A stretch of 22,995 nucleotides of DNA from an uncultured Terriglobus sp. (GCA_937859825.1 CALMAP010000163.1:1-22995), one strand, 5' to 3'; positions 1 through 7,805 are shown, counted from the stretch's first letter. Numbers and translations: made by a program. The notes: generated from the sequence alone by a model not told the origin.

Positions 1-1018
1 GCACTGCGTGAAAGCGAACGGTCGTCCGCAGTTTTTCTGCCGTGTTGAAACCGTTGATCTGTGTGCCCACAATTTTGGTGAGCATGTCGCAGGCGCTGCG
101 GATCAGGTACGGCACCACCCGCGGCGTGGAGTGGTGGCCACTGATCAGACCCCAGAGTCTGCCTTCAACCAGGATGGAGATCGACATGGACGCAAGCGTA
201 CCCATGTTGCGCATGTACTGCAGGTGCACCGGCGAGACGCTGCGCAGGATGCACTGGGACATGTCCAGCTTTTCCGGCGTGAGATTGGCCGGCCCGCGCA
301 GAGGGCTGGCAGCGTAGTTTGCATCCGGAATGGTGCGGATGGTGTTCGCGATGTAGAGGGCTCGGGCCTGTATGGGGATGTCCGTCGCGGGAAAGCGCAG
401 ATCGAGATAACTGGGCAACTTACCGATGTTTTCTTCCGCCAGAATGGTGCCATGGCCCGCACTGTCAAAGGAGTAGAGCATCACCCGGTCAAAGCCGGTC
501 AACTCAAAAATTTGTCGTGTGATGGCGCTGCAGAGCTCCGCCTGGCTTTCGATCCGGCTCAACGTTCCGACGAAGTTTGTGATGACAGAGTTCATCATCT
601 CCGCACCAACGAGCCGGTCCTGGCGCTCGAATTCCAGGATGCGAATGTTGTTCACGCAATGGGTCACCACGCTGACCATCTCTCCACGGAGCCGGAAAGA
701 TCCCAGATACGAGACCAGTCCCTCCGGGTCGATGGAGCAGCGCAGGGCCCGCACCGATGCGAGCAACTCACGTTCCAGCAGAAGGTCCAGTGTGGAGCCA
801 ATGAGCAGCTTCAGCGGTACACCCAGGAACTCCTCAGAGTTTTCGCTGCCGAAAAGCACTTGCTCCGTGTCCGGGTCAACGGCCAGTAAAAAGCCGTGAG
901 GTTGGACGCTTCCGGGTATGCGTATCTCTTCTTCGGAGCAAGGGATTTCTCCTGGCAGGTGTTCTCCCAATCGCTCCACCTGAACACTGCCGCTCGCGGA
1001 AGAAACTTCGTCAATCAT
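1..1018 (-). CDS. bphP: Bacteriophytochrome, N-terminal photosensory part (3' end beyond window)
   Basis: Red/far-red photoreceptor that covalently binds biliverdin; a histidine kinase or other output is expected beyond the left edge but is not visible. I translated the reverse strand from the ATG at 1018 and found 339 open codons. Residues 24-42 carry the PAS-domain biliverdin site, with Cys27 before the motif IRIPGSVQPHG. The GAF domain has PATDIP (about 210-215; usual form PASDIP), the SPVHLQYMRNMG motif (about 262-273) and GHHSTPR (about 294-300), all chromophore-pocket landmarks of bacteriophytochromes. The start overlaps the stop of the heme oxygenase gene (ATGATTGA), so the two are probably translationally coupled, chromophore maker first. 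The family is certain from these motifs; the output domain is unknown. Confidence 0.93.
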   Translation of the reverse strand, partial: MIDEVSSASGSVQVERLGEHLPGEIPCSEEEIRIPGSVQPHGFLLAVDPDTEQVLFGSENSEEFLGVPLKLLIGSTLDLLLERELLASVRALRCSIDPEGLVSYLGSFRLRGEMVSVVTHCVNNIRILEFERQDRLVGAEMMNSVITNFVGTLSRIESQAELCSAITRQIFELTGFDRVMLYSFDSAGHGTILAEENIGKLPSYLDLRFPATDIPIQARALYIANTIRTIPDANYAASPLRGPANLTPEKLDMSQCILRSVSPVHLQYMRNMGTLASMSISILVEGRLWGLISGHHSTPRVVPYLIRSACDMLTKIVGTQINGFNTAEKLRTTVRFHAV

Positions 1019-1607
1019 GCACAACCTGCCCTGGGGCGCCGCTATGGGCAAACTGCGGCGCGGACTTTCTCATCCAGCTTCCAAAGTCGAGAAAGGTCTT
1101 CTTCGCGGCGGCTACCGCGGTCTCAGCATCCGCTTCGGGAATATCAGCTAGGACTGACTTGAAGCGCTTCCACATAGGACCAGTCTGCTCGCCATAGCCT
1201 ACGAAGAACGCATCGCCTTCACCCCGGTTCAGGTGCAACACCTTCTCAACGTGCGCGGCGATGAACTGGCCACCAAGCGTGGAACCCTCAAGCACATACA
1301 TCGATCCGAGCAGCGCAGGTGATTCGGCCGGCAGTCCAGGACAATAGAAATCCTCCGGCAAGGGCTCCTGGAAAAAAGCAAGATCGCGTTCCAGCATGAG
1401 GCTACGGCGGCGCTGCTCCAGTTCTGGCCGGATCGCCTCCGGCACACGATGCGCGGCCCAGTTCTCCCAGCCTTTCACGAACCCGTAGAAACTCTTCAGC
1501 ACTGAGACGTAGGTGGCACGATCGAGGTTCTCTGTCATTAAAGGCAGAGTGCCTTCCACACGTTCATGCTCCTGCGAAGTCGCCTTCCGAAGATACAGAG
1601 GATCCAT
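1011..1607 (-). CDS. bphO: Biliverdin-producing heme oxygenase (BphO type)
   Basis: Oxidatively opens heme to biliverdin, CO and iron, here presumably to supply the adjacent bacteriophytochrome. The 198-residue product has the family start LRKATSQEHERVEG, in which His14 is the expected proximal heme ligand, and the distal-helix signature GSMYVLEGSTLGGQ at about 101-114. Length is typical of bacterial heme oxygenases. The frame is open upstream to 1655, but I choose the ATG at 1607 because AAGGAAC lies about 7 nt before it and because homologues begin near this point. The gene overlaps bphP by 8 nt. A GGCATG/CATGCC inverted repeat lies 28-51 nt upstream. No ferredoxin or reductase partner gene is nearby. 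Confidence 0.92.
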   Translation of the reverse strand: MDPLYLRKATSQEHERVEGTLPLMTENLDRATYVSVLKSFYGFVKGWENWAAHRVPEAIRPELEQRRRSLMLERDLAFFQEPLPEDFYCPGLPAESPALLGSMYVLEGSTLGGQFIAAHVEKVLHLNRGEGDAFFVGYGEQTGPMWKRFKSVLADIPEADAETAVAAAKKTFLDFGSWMRKSAPQFAHSGAPGQVVHD

Positions 1608-1634
1608 CTTGTTCCTTTGCCGTGGCTCTATGAT

Positions 1635-1658
1635 GGCATGTTTTTCATGAGTCATGCC
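1635..1658. promoter_or_regulatory. Inverted repeat upstream of bphO
   Basis: GGCATG at 1635-1640 and CATGCC at 1653-1658 form a perfect 6-bp inverted repeat with a 12-nt spacer that itself contains CATGA. It lies 28-51 nt upstream of the chosen bphO start, so it could be an operator or a leader hairpin. It is short enough to occur by chance. Confidence 0.25.
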
Positions 1659-1880
1659 TTGCGAAAGGATGCCACGGGATTCGGGTTTTCAGGAGAACAA
1701 TGCAGAGCTTCCGCACGCCTGAGCGGTATTTGCCTGGTAGGAGCAAAACTGGGGAAATATCAGGTGTCGCGCCATCATCCCAGGGTCGATATCCACCCGG
1801 GAGCACTATCCCTGAATGCAGAAGATTACGAGTGGAACTTACTTTTCTTCGACTTTGTCAAGCGCGAGTATGGTCTTCCG

Positions 1881-2930
1881 TCAGACCGCTGTAGCCAGCG
1901 TGACTGCAAACCAGTTTTTCTCGTCCGTCCACGTCTTCGCAGGGGCAAACCCGGATGCCTGCAGGAGACCGGTGATGAAGGCCGCGGTGAATTTGTAGCT
2001 GTTCTCCGTGTGGATGGTTTCACCCTGCTCAAATGAAACGCTAAGGTGAAGGGAGGGAATGCGCACCGTCTGCCGGCACACGCTCTTCAGGTGCATTTCA
2101 ATGCGCGACTTCGCCGCATTGAAGTGGGCGACGTGACGAAAGGCCGCAAGATCGAAGCTGGCGCCAATCTCACGGTTCAACCGGCGCAGTACGTTAAGGT
2201 TGAAAGCTTCGGTGACCATGGCCGCATCGCAGTAGGCGGCCTCAAGCACCGCCCGATCTTTCACCAAATCTGTACCGAGCAGAAGCGAATCGCCGGGACG
2301 GAGTTGCGCACGAAGATTGCGCAGAATGGACTCGGCCTCGTCCGGTGAAAAGTTGCCGATCGATGACCCGATGTAGAGCGCCAGCGTCGGGCCAGTGTGC
2401 GGCCGAAGGTTCAAAGTATCGGTCACATAATTTGCAACCTGCGGACGAACGGCAACGCTGTTGAGCGTGCGCTCAAGCGTGGCACATGCCTCCTGCAGAG
2501 CTTCAGGAGAAACATCGATCGGCAGGTACTCCGTTTCTCCCTGAGCGCGCACCGCTGCCGCAAGCAGGATTCCGGTTTTGGTTGCAGTGCCCGCACCAAG
2601 CTCCACCACGCGCAGTTTGCCTGGCATCTCAGCAGAAGATGAAACCGTACCTTCCGTTGCTTGCTGGTAAGCGGCGGATGCAGCGGCAAAAATGCCGTCC
2701 GCATATCCAGCAAAGATCGCGCGCTCCGTGCGGGTCAGGTAATACTCGGGCAGTTCCGTGATGCGCTCGAAAAGGCGCGAGCCGTTTGCGTCGTAGAACA
2801 ACCACGCGGGCAGGTACTTCGGACTGGCGGTAAGACCTTGCCGCGCGGCCTCAGCCACGGGACCGAGCGGAACACTCGGAGCAGCGACCTCTGGAATGAA
2901 ATTCAAATCTGCAGTCGGCTGGGCCGCCAT
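1881..2930 (-). CDS. egtD: L-histidine N-alpha-methyltransferase EgtD
   Basis: SAM-dependent enzyme that trimethylates the alpha-amino group of histidine to hercynine, the first step of ergothioneine synthesis. The 349-residue protein has the family substrate-side motifs YDANGSRLFE (46-55) and PEYYLTRTE (61-69), the SAM-binding motif ELGAGTATKT (110-119), and YIGSSIGNFSP (186-196). About 20 extra residues, rich in Ala and Ser, precede the SAM motif. The ATG at 2930 follows the egtB stop by only 3 nt, so the pair forms an operon transcribed egtB then egtD. The neighbouring EgtB uses the hercynine made here. Family assignment is secure; activity is inferred from conserved motifs. Confidence 0.95.
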   Translation of the reverse strand: MAAQPTADLNFIPEVAAPSVPLGPVAEAARQGLTASPKYLPAWLFYDANGSRLFERITELPEYYLTRTERAIFAGYADGIFAAASAAYQQATEGTVSSSAEMPGKLRVVELGAGTATKTGILLAAAVRAQGETEYLPIDVSPEALQEACATLERTLNSVAVRPQVANYVTDTLNLRPHTGPTLALYIGSSIGNFSPDEAESILRNLRAQLRPGDSLLLGTDLVKDRAVLEAAYCDAAMVTEAFNLNVLRRLNREIGASFDLAAFRHVAHFNAAKSRIEMHLKSVCRQTVRIPSLHLSVSFEQGETIHTENSYKFTAAFITGLLQASGFAPAKTWTDEKNWFAVTLATAV

Positions 2931-2933
2931 ACT

Positions 2934-4259
2934 TTACCCCTGTACCTGTGCAAGGCGAATGCCGGAAAATTGCCAGCGCGTCGCCGGATGGAAGAAGTTG
3001 CGGTAGCTTGAGCGGATATGCGAAGCGGGAGTGATGCATGAGCCACCACGGAGAATTACCTGGCTGGACATGAACTTGCCGTTGTACTCGCCCAGCGCGC
3101 CCGGTAAGGGACGGTACCCGGGATAGCCGGTATAGGGGGAGGCTGTCCACTCCCAAACGTCTCCGCGCATTTGCGTCAGTTCTCGGGTTGCTGCGGGCAG
3201 CGGATGCAGTGTGCCTGACTCCAGCAAAACAGACTGGGAGTCATCAAAAACGACCGATTCCGCAGCGTGTTCCCATTCCACTTCGGTTGGGAGTCGACAA
3301 CCACGCCACCGCGCAAAGGCATCTGCCTCAAAGAGACTTACGTGACATACGGGCGTTTCCAGCATCTCTTCAAGCGGGCGCCAGCCACGCAGCGTAAACA
3401 TGCTCCAGCCATTCGGATCCTCCTGCGAGCGCTGCCAGTAGAGTGGTGCCTGCCAGCCTTCACGCTCCACCGTGTCCCAGCCTTCGGAGAGCCATAGCTC
3501 GGGCCGGCTGTAGGCATTGTCATTCAGGAAATGCAGATACTCGCCACAGGTAACGGTGCGGTTCGCGATGCGATACGGCTGCAGGTATACGGTGTGCCGC
3601 GGCGTCTCATTGTCGAAGGCAAAGTCAATCGGGTCGTCTACACGCAACCGGTAGCCAATTTCTTGCAGGCCGCCTGCGAATGTCGTCCACTGCTCCGGAA
3701 TGCCAACCCGCGAGAAGGGCGTGATGTCTTGCTTGTAAACCGGCTGTAGCGGATTCGTGAAAAATGCGTGCTTGATGTCTGTGAGCGCTAGTTCGAGATG
3801 CTGCTGCTCATGATGCAGGCCGAGCACGATGCGGCGAAATGCCTCTTCAGGAACACTTGTCTGCTCGAGAAGAACGGCCATCGCCGTGTCCACATGCACC
3901 CTATAGCTGAGAATGCTCTCAAGAGAAGGCCGCGAGAACGAAGCGCGAAGCTTCTTCTCAGGAATCTGTTCACCGAGTGACTTGTAATAGCTGTTAAACA
4001 GCCAGTGAAAGTCGGGATGGAACGCGCGGTAGCCCTCCACAAACGGCGCGAGCACAAACGTCTCAAAGAACCAACTGGTATGCGCCTGGTGCCACTTCGT
4101 GGGGCTCGCCTCTTCGCAGGACTGCACCATCTGGTCTTCTGCCGAGAGCGAGGCGCAGGCTGAGGAAGTCGCATGCCGTACCTGCTGGTAGCGCTGAAGC
4201 AACTGTGAGCACAAGCCCTGCGGTGTAGATGCAGAGACACTGGAAGCAATGGTGGCCAT
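2934..4259 (-). CDS. egtB: Ergothioneine sulfoxide synthase EgtB
   Basis: Non-heme iron enzyme that uses O2 to join hercynine to a thiol (gamma-glutamylcysteine or cysteine) giving a sulfoxide precursor of ergothioneine. An N-terminal DinB-like domain carries the presumed iron triad: His60 in WHQAHT, and His150 and His154 in HHEQQH. A C-terminal formylglycine-generating-enzyme-like domain (about 190-440) includes RLPTEVEWE, RGDVWEWTASPY and ILRGGSC. Length is 441 residues from the ATG at 4259, chosen because GGAG lies 9 nt upstream; the frame extends to a TTG at 4361 but without support. No egtA, egtC or egtE is nearby, which fits a cysteine-using EgtB or unlinked partner genes. Substrate choice is not decidable by eye. 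Confidence 0.95.
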   Translation of the reverse strand: MATIASSVSASTPQGLCSQLLQRYQQVRHATSSACASLSAEDQMVQSCEEASPTKWHQAHTSWFFETFVLAPFVEGYRAFHPDFHWLFNSYYKSLGEQIPEKKLRASFSRPSLESILSYRVHVDTAMAVLLEQTSVPEEAFRRIVLGLHHEQQHLELALTDIKHAFFTNPLQPVYKQDITPFSRVGIPEQWTTFAGGLQEIGYRLRVDDPIDFAFDNETPRHTVYLQPYRIANRTVTCGEYLHFLNDNAYSRPELWLSEGWDTVEREGWQAPLYWQRSQEDPNGWSMFTLRGWRPLEEMLETPVCHVSLFEADAFARWRGCRLPTEVEWEHAAESVVFDDSQSVLLESGTLHPLPAATRELTQMRGDVWEWTASPYTGYPGYRPLPGALGEYNGKFMSSQVILRGGSCITPASHIRSSYRNFFHPATRWQFSGIRLAQVQG

Positions 4260-4622
4260 GCGAGGCGTTCTCCGAAGGTCGGTCGGGAATGGGATGCTGA
4301 GCTGTTCAGCGACGGGGAAGGATCCCCATATCGCTAAGTTGCTTCGATTGTGATGCGTCAAAGGCGGAGACGGACCAATATGGCGCGTTCTTGCGGGAGA
4401 GCATACCTGATTTACAGGGCCGTGTCATGAGCCTGCAACGACGCATTCTGCTTCTTCCAAGGATTGGTCCTTTTCAGGAAGGATTCAAAAGGGTAGACTT
4501 GCACTCACCCGGGGATCAGGAACATCACGTAGTCAGCGTGATGGTGTGCGAGGTGCGTCTTCCCTAAGACGTTTTACCGCCAGTCCGCAGTTGGTACGGC
4601 ACTTAAGAATACCCCTGCGCCT
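4260..4622. other. Intergenic region between divergent egtB and comF
   Basis: No gene seen. It must hold the promoters of egtB (minus) and comF (plus), but I cannot assign -35/-10 boxes with confidence. It contains AAGGATT twice, at 4459-4465 and 4479-4485, exactly 20 bp apart; the first copy is part of the small palindrome AAGGATTGGTCCTT. An inverted repeat CATCACG/CGTGATG lies at 4523-4543. Confidence 0.5.
4523..4543. promoter_or_regulatory. 7-7-7 inverted repeat upstream of comF
   Basis: CATCACG (4523-4529) and CGTGATG (4537-4543) are perfect reverse complements separated by 7 nt, ending about 80 nt before the comF start. It could be a regulator-binding site or a leader hairpin. There is no T tract, so a terminator is unlikely. 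Confidence 0.3.
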
Positions 4623-5558
4623 ATGTATTTGTGTCTGTCGTCCACACCCGATGTGGGTCGCCCTGAGGATGCTCAGACACAGGACACTTCCTCACTGGAC
4701 CGTGTACACCGTTTACTGTTGCGTTTGTGCAATGCGGCTGCCCTGCTGCTGACACCGGGCCTGTGCCGCGCCTGTGCCCTGCCACTTCTAAGAGCCGATG
4801 CCTATCCGGTCTGTGCATCGTGTCTGGACAGCGTTGCATCGCCTACGTTTGCGCTTTGCTGGACCTGCGGCGATGCACTTGGCGTGGACGAGGAGCGTGC
4901 TGCCGGATTTGTGCAACGCGAGTCGCTTCGCTGCCCGCAATGCTTTGCGGAAGAACCGCACTTCGCACGCGCCCTCGCCTTCGGCAGCTATCGCGGCACG
5001 CTCCGAAATCTGATCCACCTGCACAAATTTGAAGGTGTACGGTCACTTGCAGTTCCGCTCGGAGAGAGGCTCGCCCAGACCATTGCCGATTTGATTCAGG
5101 GCGAGGCAGCACCACTGACTGCTGTAGCCGTTCCCCTCTTTCGCGGTAAGCGGAGCTTCAACCAGAGCGAACTTCTCGCAGACGAAGCGCTGCGGCACTT
5201 GCACCGGACTCACCCGGAGATCCCGATAGAGGCTGGACACCATCTTCTGCGGCGCGTGCGGCCAACGGAAAGCCAGAGCCACCTTACCCCAGACCAACGC
5301 AGGAAGAATGTGCGGAACGCCTTCACGGCCTCAGCGGATGTACATGGCAGGCGCATCCTGCTGGTGGATGACGTACTGACCACGGGAGCCACCGCGAACG
5401 AATGCGCCGCGGAACTGCTGCGGGCGGGCGCGGCCAGCGTACATGTGGCAACACTCGCGCGGGCACATCGACGGGACACGATTCCGGCAGAATTTACGGC
5501 GCATCATTCCGCCGCTGCAGTTCCGATTCACCGTACCGATGAGGGAGAGAAGCGATGA
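4623..5558 (+). CDS. comF: ComF family protein (double zinc ribbon plus phosphoribosyltransferase)
   Basis: Cytosolic protein of the ComF/GntX family; in naturally competent bacteria ComF helps process incoming single-stranded DNA. The 311-residue product has four Cys pairs in its N-terminal part (48/51, 64/67, 79/82 and 104/107), as in a double zinc ribbon. A type I phosphoribosyltransferase domain follows, with the PRPP-binding loop ILLVDDVLTTGAT at 245-257. About 40 residues before the first Cys pair are not conserved in the family, so the true start could lie a little downstream, although no better ATG is obvious. The stop overlaps the next gene's start (ATGA), which implies coupling to an HNH endonuclease. 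A competence role here is only suggested by family. Confidence 0.93.
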   Translation: MYLCLSSTPDVGRPEDAQTQDTSSLDRVHRLLLRLCNAAALLLTPGLCRACALPLLRADAYPVCASCLDSVASPTFALCWTCGDALGVDEERAAGFVQRESLRCPQCFAEEPHFARALAFGSYRGTLRNLIHLHKFEGVRSLAVPLGERLAQTIADLIQGEAAPLTAVAVPLFRGKRSFNQSELLADEALRHLHRTHPEIPIEAGHHLLRRVRPTESQSHLTPDQRRKNVRNAFTASADVHGRRILLVDDVLTTGATANECAAELLRAGAASVHVATLARAHRRDTIPAEFTAHHSAAAVPIHRTDEGEKR

Positions 5559-6169
5559 TGTCTGCCAAGTTGCGGAAACAGAAGTCCCTGGCGAAGTGTC
5601 ATAGCATGGCCGCAACGGGCCAGCCGCCTCGGCCGCGCGGCGCAACGCCGCTGCAGACACCGGTGCTCGTGCTGAATGCCTCTTACGAACCCATCAACAT
5701 CTGCGGCGCACGTCGCGCCTTGGTACTGGTGCTGAAGGGCGTTGCCCGCACGGAAGAGGAACAAGGAGCTACCCTGCACGCCGCACGCGTGCGCATGGCG
5801 CTGCCCTCTGTCATCCGCCTGCTGGAATACCGCCGCATTCCGCATCAGACCCGGGCGCTCTCACGCAAAAACATCCTATTGCGTGATCGCAACACGTGCC
5901 AATACTGCGGCATGGTCCTATGCACCAGCGACCTAACCCTGGACCATGTGCTGCCACGATCACGTGGTGGCCCGTCTACCTGGGAGAATCTGGTGGCATG
6001 CTGCCACAACTGCAATCGCCGCAAAGGCAACCAGTTGCTGCATGAAATGACTGATATGGCACTGGAGCGCGAACCCCGTCCATTTTCTCTGCATACTTCT
6101 CGCCACATTATGCGTATGCTTGGTTCAGCCGACGCGAACTGGCGCAAGTACCTCTATTTTGAGGACTAG
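5555..6169 (+). CDS. HNH endonuclease family protein
   Basis: Small 204-residue protein of the widespread stand-alone HNH family. An N-terminal domain (about 36-100, beginning VLVLNASYEPINIC) is typical of these proteins. The HNH finger follows: C115xxC118, DHVLPRSRGG with His131, ENLVACC, and CHNCNRRKGN, giving the ββα-metal nuclease residues and a zinc knuckle at C150/C153. The start ATG at 5555 overlaps the comF stop and is preceded by GAGGGAGAG, a good ribosome-binding site. The substrate is unknown; housekeeping DNA processing is more likely than homing, because the gene is not inside an intron or intein. Pairing with comF suggests a DNA-uptake or repair context but does not prove it. 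Confidence 0.92.
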   Translation: MMSAKLRKQKSLAKCHSMAATGQPPRPRGATPLQTPVLVLNASYEPINICGARRALVLVLKGVARTEEEQGATLHAARVRMALPSVIRLLEYRRIPHQTRALSRKNILLRDRNTCQYCGMVLCTSDLTLDHVLPRSRGGPSTWENLVACCHNCNRRKGNQLLHEMTDMALEREPRPFSLHTSRHIMRMLGSADANWRKYLYFED

Positions 6170-6438
6170 ACGCCGGCCCTCCCCCTTGGCGAGCTCCTGC
6201 TTCAAGCAGTTTTAGTGTGCTGAAATGCTGCGGAATCCAATCCGCGTTTCCGTGCGTCCCTCATATAGAAAACAGCGCTACAGAATTTCTTCTGTCCTAA
6301 GGCTGGACATCCTGTTACCTTAGTAATCATTGTTCTTATACAGCAAGTATCGAAAGTATCTTCTGTAGACGCCGCAATTCGCGGACCTCTAATGTAGCTC
6401 TTGTCTGGCACACCCAATCAGGCCAGAGGGAGAACATT
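6170..6438. other. Intergenic region before the small secreted peptide gene
   Basis: AT-richer than its neighbours and without a convincing gene. It presumably carries the 3' end of the HNH transcript and the promoter of the small peptide gene. A short palindrome CCGC-aattc-GCGG lies near 6373-6385. No clear T-tract terminator was found. Confidence 0.4.
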
Positions 6439-6642
6439 ATGAAGAACCCCGCACGCTCTACCGCCATTGCCGCCACCCTCGCAGCCATCTTCACCTTCTC
6501 CCTTTCAGCAGGCACCGTTCAGGCCGCCAGCACGACTCCCGCGCCGAAGCCGGTACAGCCGCAAGTGGTCACGCCAGACAGCCACCCCGTGCCAAATTGC
6601 CCTTGGAGCGATCCGAACGGTTGCGGAATTTACAGTAACTAG
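6439..6642 (+). CDS. Small secreted Pro-rich peptide, unknown function
   Basis: Predicted 67-residue exported peptide. Basic residues (K2, R6) precede a hydrophobic stretch (about 9-26) ending in VQA-A, a good type I signal peptidase site near residue 29. The mature part is only about 38 residues, rich in Pro, Thr and Gln, and ends with two cysteines flanking PWSDPNG, which could form an eight-residue disulfide loop. The start at 6439 has GAGGGAGAA 6-14 nt upstream. I do not recognise a family. A 7-TM protein gene follows on the same strand, with a hairpin between them. A gene call is supported by the RBS and the clean signal peptide; function is open. Confidence 0.68.
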   Translation: MKNPARSTAIAATLAAIFTFSLSAGTVQAASTTPAPKPVQPQVVTPDSHPVPNCPWSDPNGCGIYSN

Positions 6643-6671
6643 ATCTTCATCACACGCTGCGTTGCTGGAAG

Positions 6672-6718
6672 ACAAGAGCTTGGTTATCCTCGTTGAATTA
6701 GAGGAACCAAGCTTTTGT
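6672..6718 (+). promoter_or_regulatory. Hairpin overlapping the RBS and TTG start of the 7-TM gene
   Basis: AGCTTGGTT-at-CCTC (about 6677-6691) can pair with GAGG-AACCAAGCT (about 6701-6713) with one two-base bulge and a loop of about 9 nt; flanking ACAA and TTGT extend the stem. The right arm contains GAGGA, the only Shine-Dalgarno candidate for the TTG start at 6715. It may be a weak terminator for the peptide gene, an RBS-occluding switch, or both. Confidence 0.6.
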
Positions 6719-7704
6719 CTTTGCATCAATGGACGCTTGTCCTGAGCAGCTTCGAGGTACTTCTAGCGGTCGTCACGCTAGTTCTGCTGATCCGCGCCAA
6801 AACAGTAGGACAGTACTGGCCGCTGCTTGGTCTTGTCATGAGTGGAATCGTTCCGTATTTCGTTCTGCTATGGATACGGACATACCGGCTCCTGTCACCG
6901 CTGGTGGCGTATCGAACTTACTTCTCAGTTTTCTGGTCGTTTTACGCCGAGGCTGCAATCTGCTCTGGAGTGATGACATTTACCGTTTTTCGTGAAGCAT
7001 TACGGCCTCTGAAAGGCCTCCAGGCTCTTGGGACGATTATGTACCGATGGGCTGCTGCAGTCTCCTTCGCGATAGCTTTTGGGGCTGCCCTGTTGCCTAG
7101 CTCAGGCATGGATCAGTTGATTGCCGTTACAGTCAGCCAGTTTCTGCGCACCAGCGGCATCATCGTCCTGAGCCTCATCCTCTTTGTCGGGCTCGCCATC
7201 AAGCCGCTCGGGCTGAGCCTGCGCAGCAGGGTGTTCGGCATCGGAATTGGCATCAGCGTGATTGCCTTTTCCAACATCCTGCAGGCGGGATACTTCTCCA
7301 GGCCCACTGGCATGTACAGCTCCCTGGGCATTGTTGAGACGATTTTTCAGTGCACTGCTGAGTTGATCTGGATTCTCTACTTGTCCTTCCCTCAGCCGCA
7401 GAGAAATTTCGTTCTGCTGCCTACGACCTCACCTTTTCACGCCTGGAACCAGGTATCGGAGCGGCTGGGACACGAACCCGGCTATGTGGCGATCGGCGGT
7501 ATTCCGCCAGAGGCGTTCGCGCCTGCGGAACTGGATATCTTTCAAAGGGGTTCCCGCAGCACCTCTGGGAACGAGGATCCGTCGCGCTCGAGGCAGCTTC
7601 AGCCGTCACGCAAGAGCCTGCCCGAGGAAGACCAGGAGCAACAGATGAAAAAAACGGCACAGGCAACGGATCGGTTGATGGAAGCCTTTCGCTCGGAGTC
7701 GTAA
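6715..7704 (+). CDS. Seven-transmembrane membrane protein, unknown function
   Basis: 329-residue inner-membrane protein with about seven hydrophobic helices (about 7-27, 35-53, 69-93, 107-127, 142-165, 173-194, 204-224), then a cytoplasmic-looking hydrophilic tail of about 100 residues. The tail has a motif FVLLPTTSPFHAWNQ (232-246), GYVAIGGIPPEAF, and a charged, Gln-rich end. I associate this 7-TM plus conserved-tail architecture with a family of uncharacterised acidobacterial proteins, from memory. There is no ATG near the first helix; TTG at 6715 is chosen because GAGGA ends 9 nt before it. That RBS lies in a hairpin. It could be a sensor or receptor, but no catalytic or signalling domain is visible. 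Confidence 0.82.
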   Translation: MSLHQWTLVLSSFEVLLAVVTLVLLIRAKTVGQYWPLLGLVMSGIVPYFVLLWIRTYRLLSPLVAYRTYFSVFWSFYAEAAICSGVMTFTVFREALRPLKGLQALGTIMYRWAAAVSFAIAFGAALLPSSGMDQLIAVTVSQFLRTSGIIVLSLILFVGLAIKPLGLSLRSRVFGIGIGISVIAFSNILQAGYFSRPTGMYSSLGIVETIFQCTAELIWILYLSFPQPQRNFVLLPTTSPFHAWNQVSERLGHEPGYVAIGGIPPEAFAPAELDIFQRGSRSTSGNEDPSRSRQLQPSRKSLPEEDQEQQMKKTAQATDRLMEAFRSES

Positions 7705-7805
7705 CAGTATGGAACCAGAGAACCTTTTTAGCTGAAACGATGCATATCGTAACGGATGGCTCTGAAGGCGCTGGAAAGCGCTTATCGACAGCAACATTCG
7801 TCAAG

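Noticed and set aside
8..889. 293-codon plus-strand open frame at the left edge
   Set aside because: It is antisense to the bacteriophytochrome, whose motifs are unmistakable on the minus strand; the frame has no recognisable domain and arises from GC-rich codon bias.
1700..1894. 64-codon plus-strand frame with AGGAG upstream of its ATG
   Set aside because: The RBS is suggestive, but the frame runs into the 3' end of egtD on the other strand, the protein looks random (Pro/Arg/Ser), and no terminator or conservation can be seen.
6202..6417. 71-codon minus-strand frame in the gap before the small peptide gene
   Set aside because: No RBS, no recognisable domain, and it lies in the region that should hold the promoter of the next gene.
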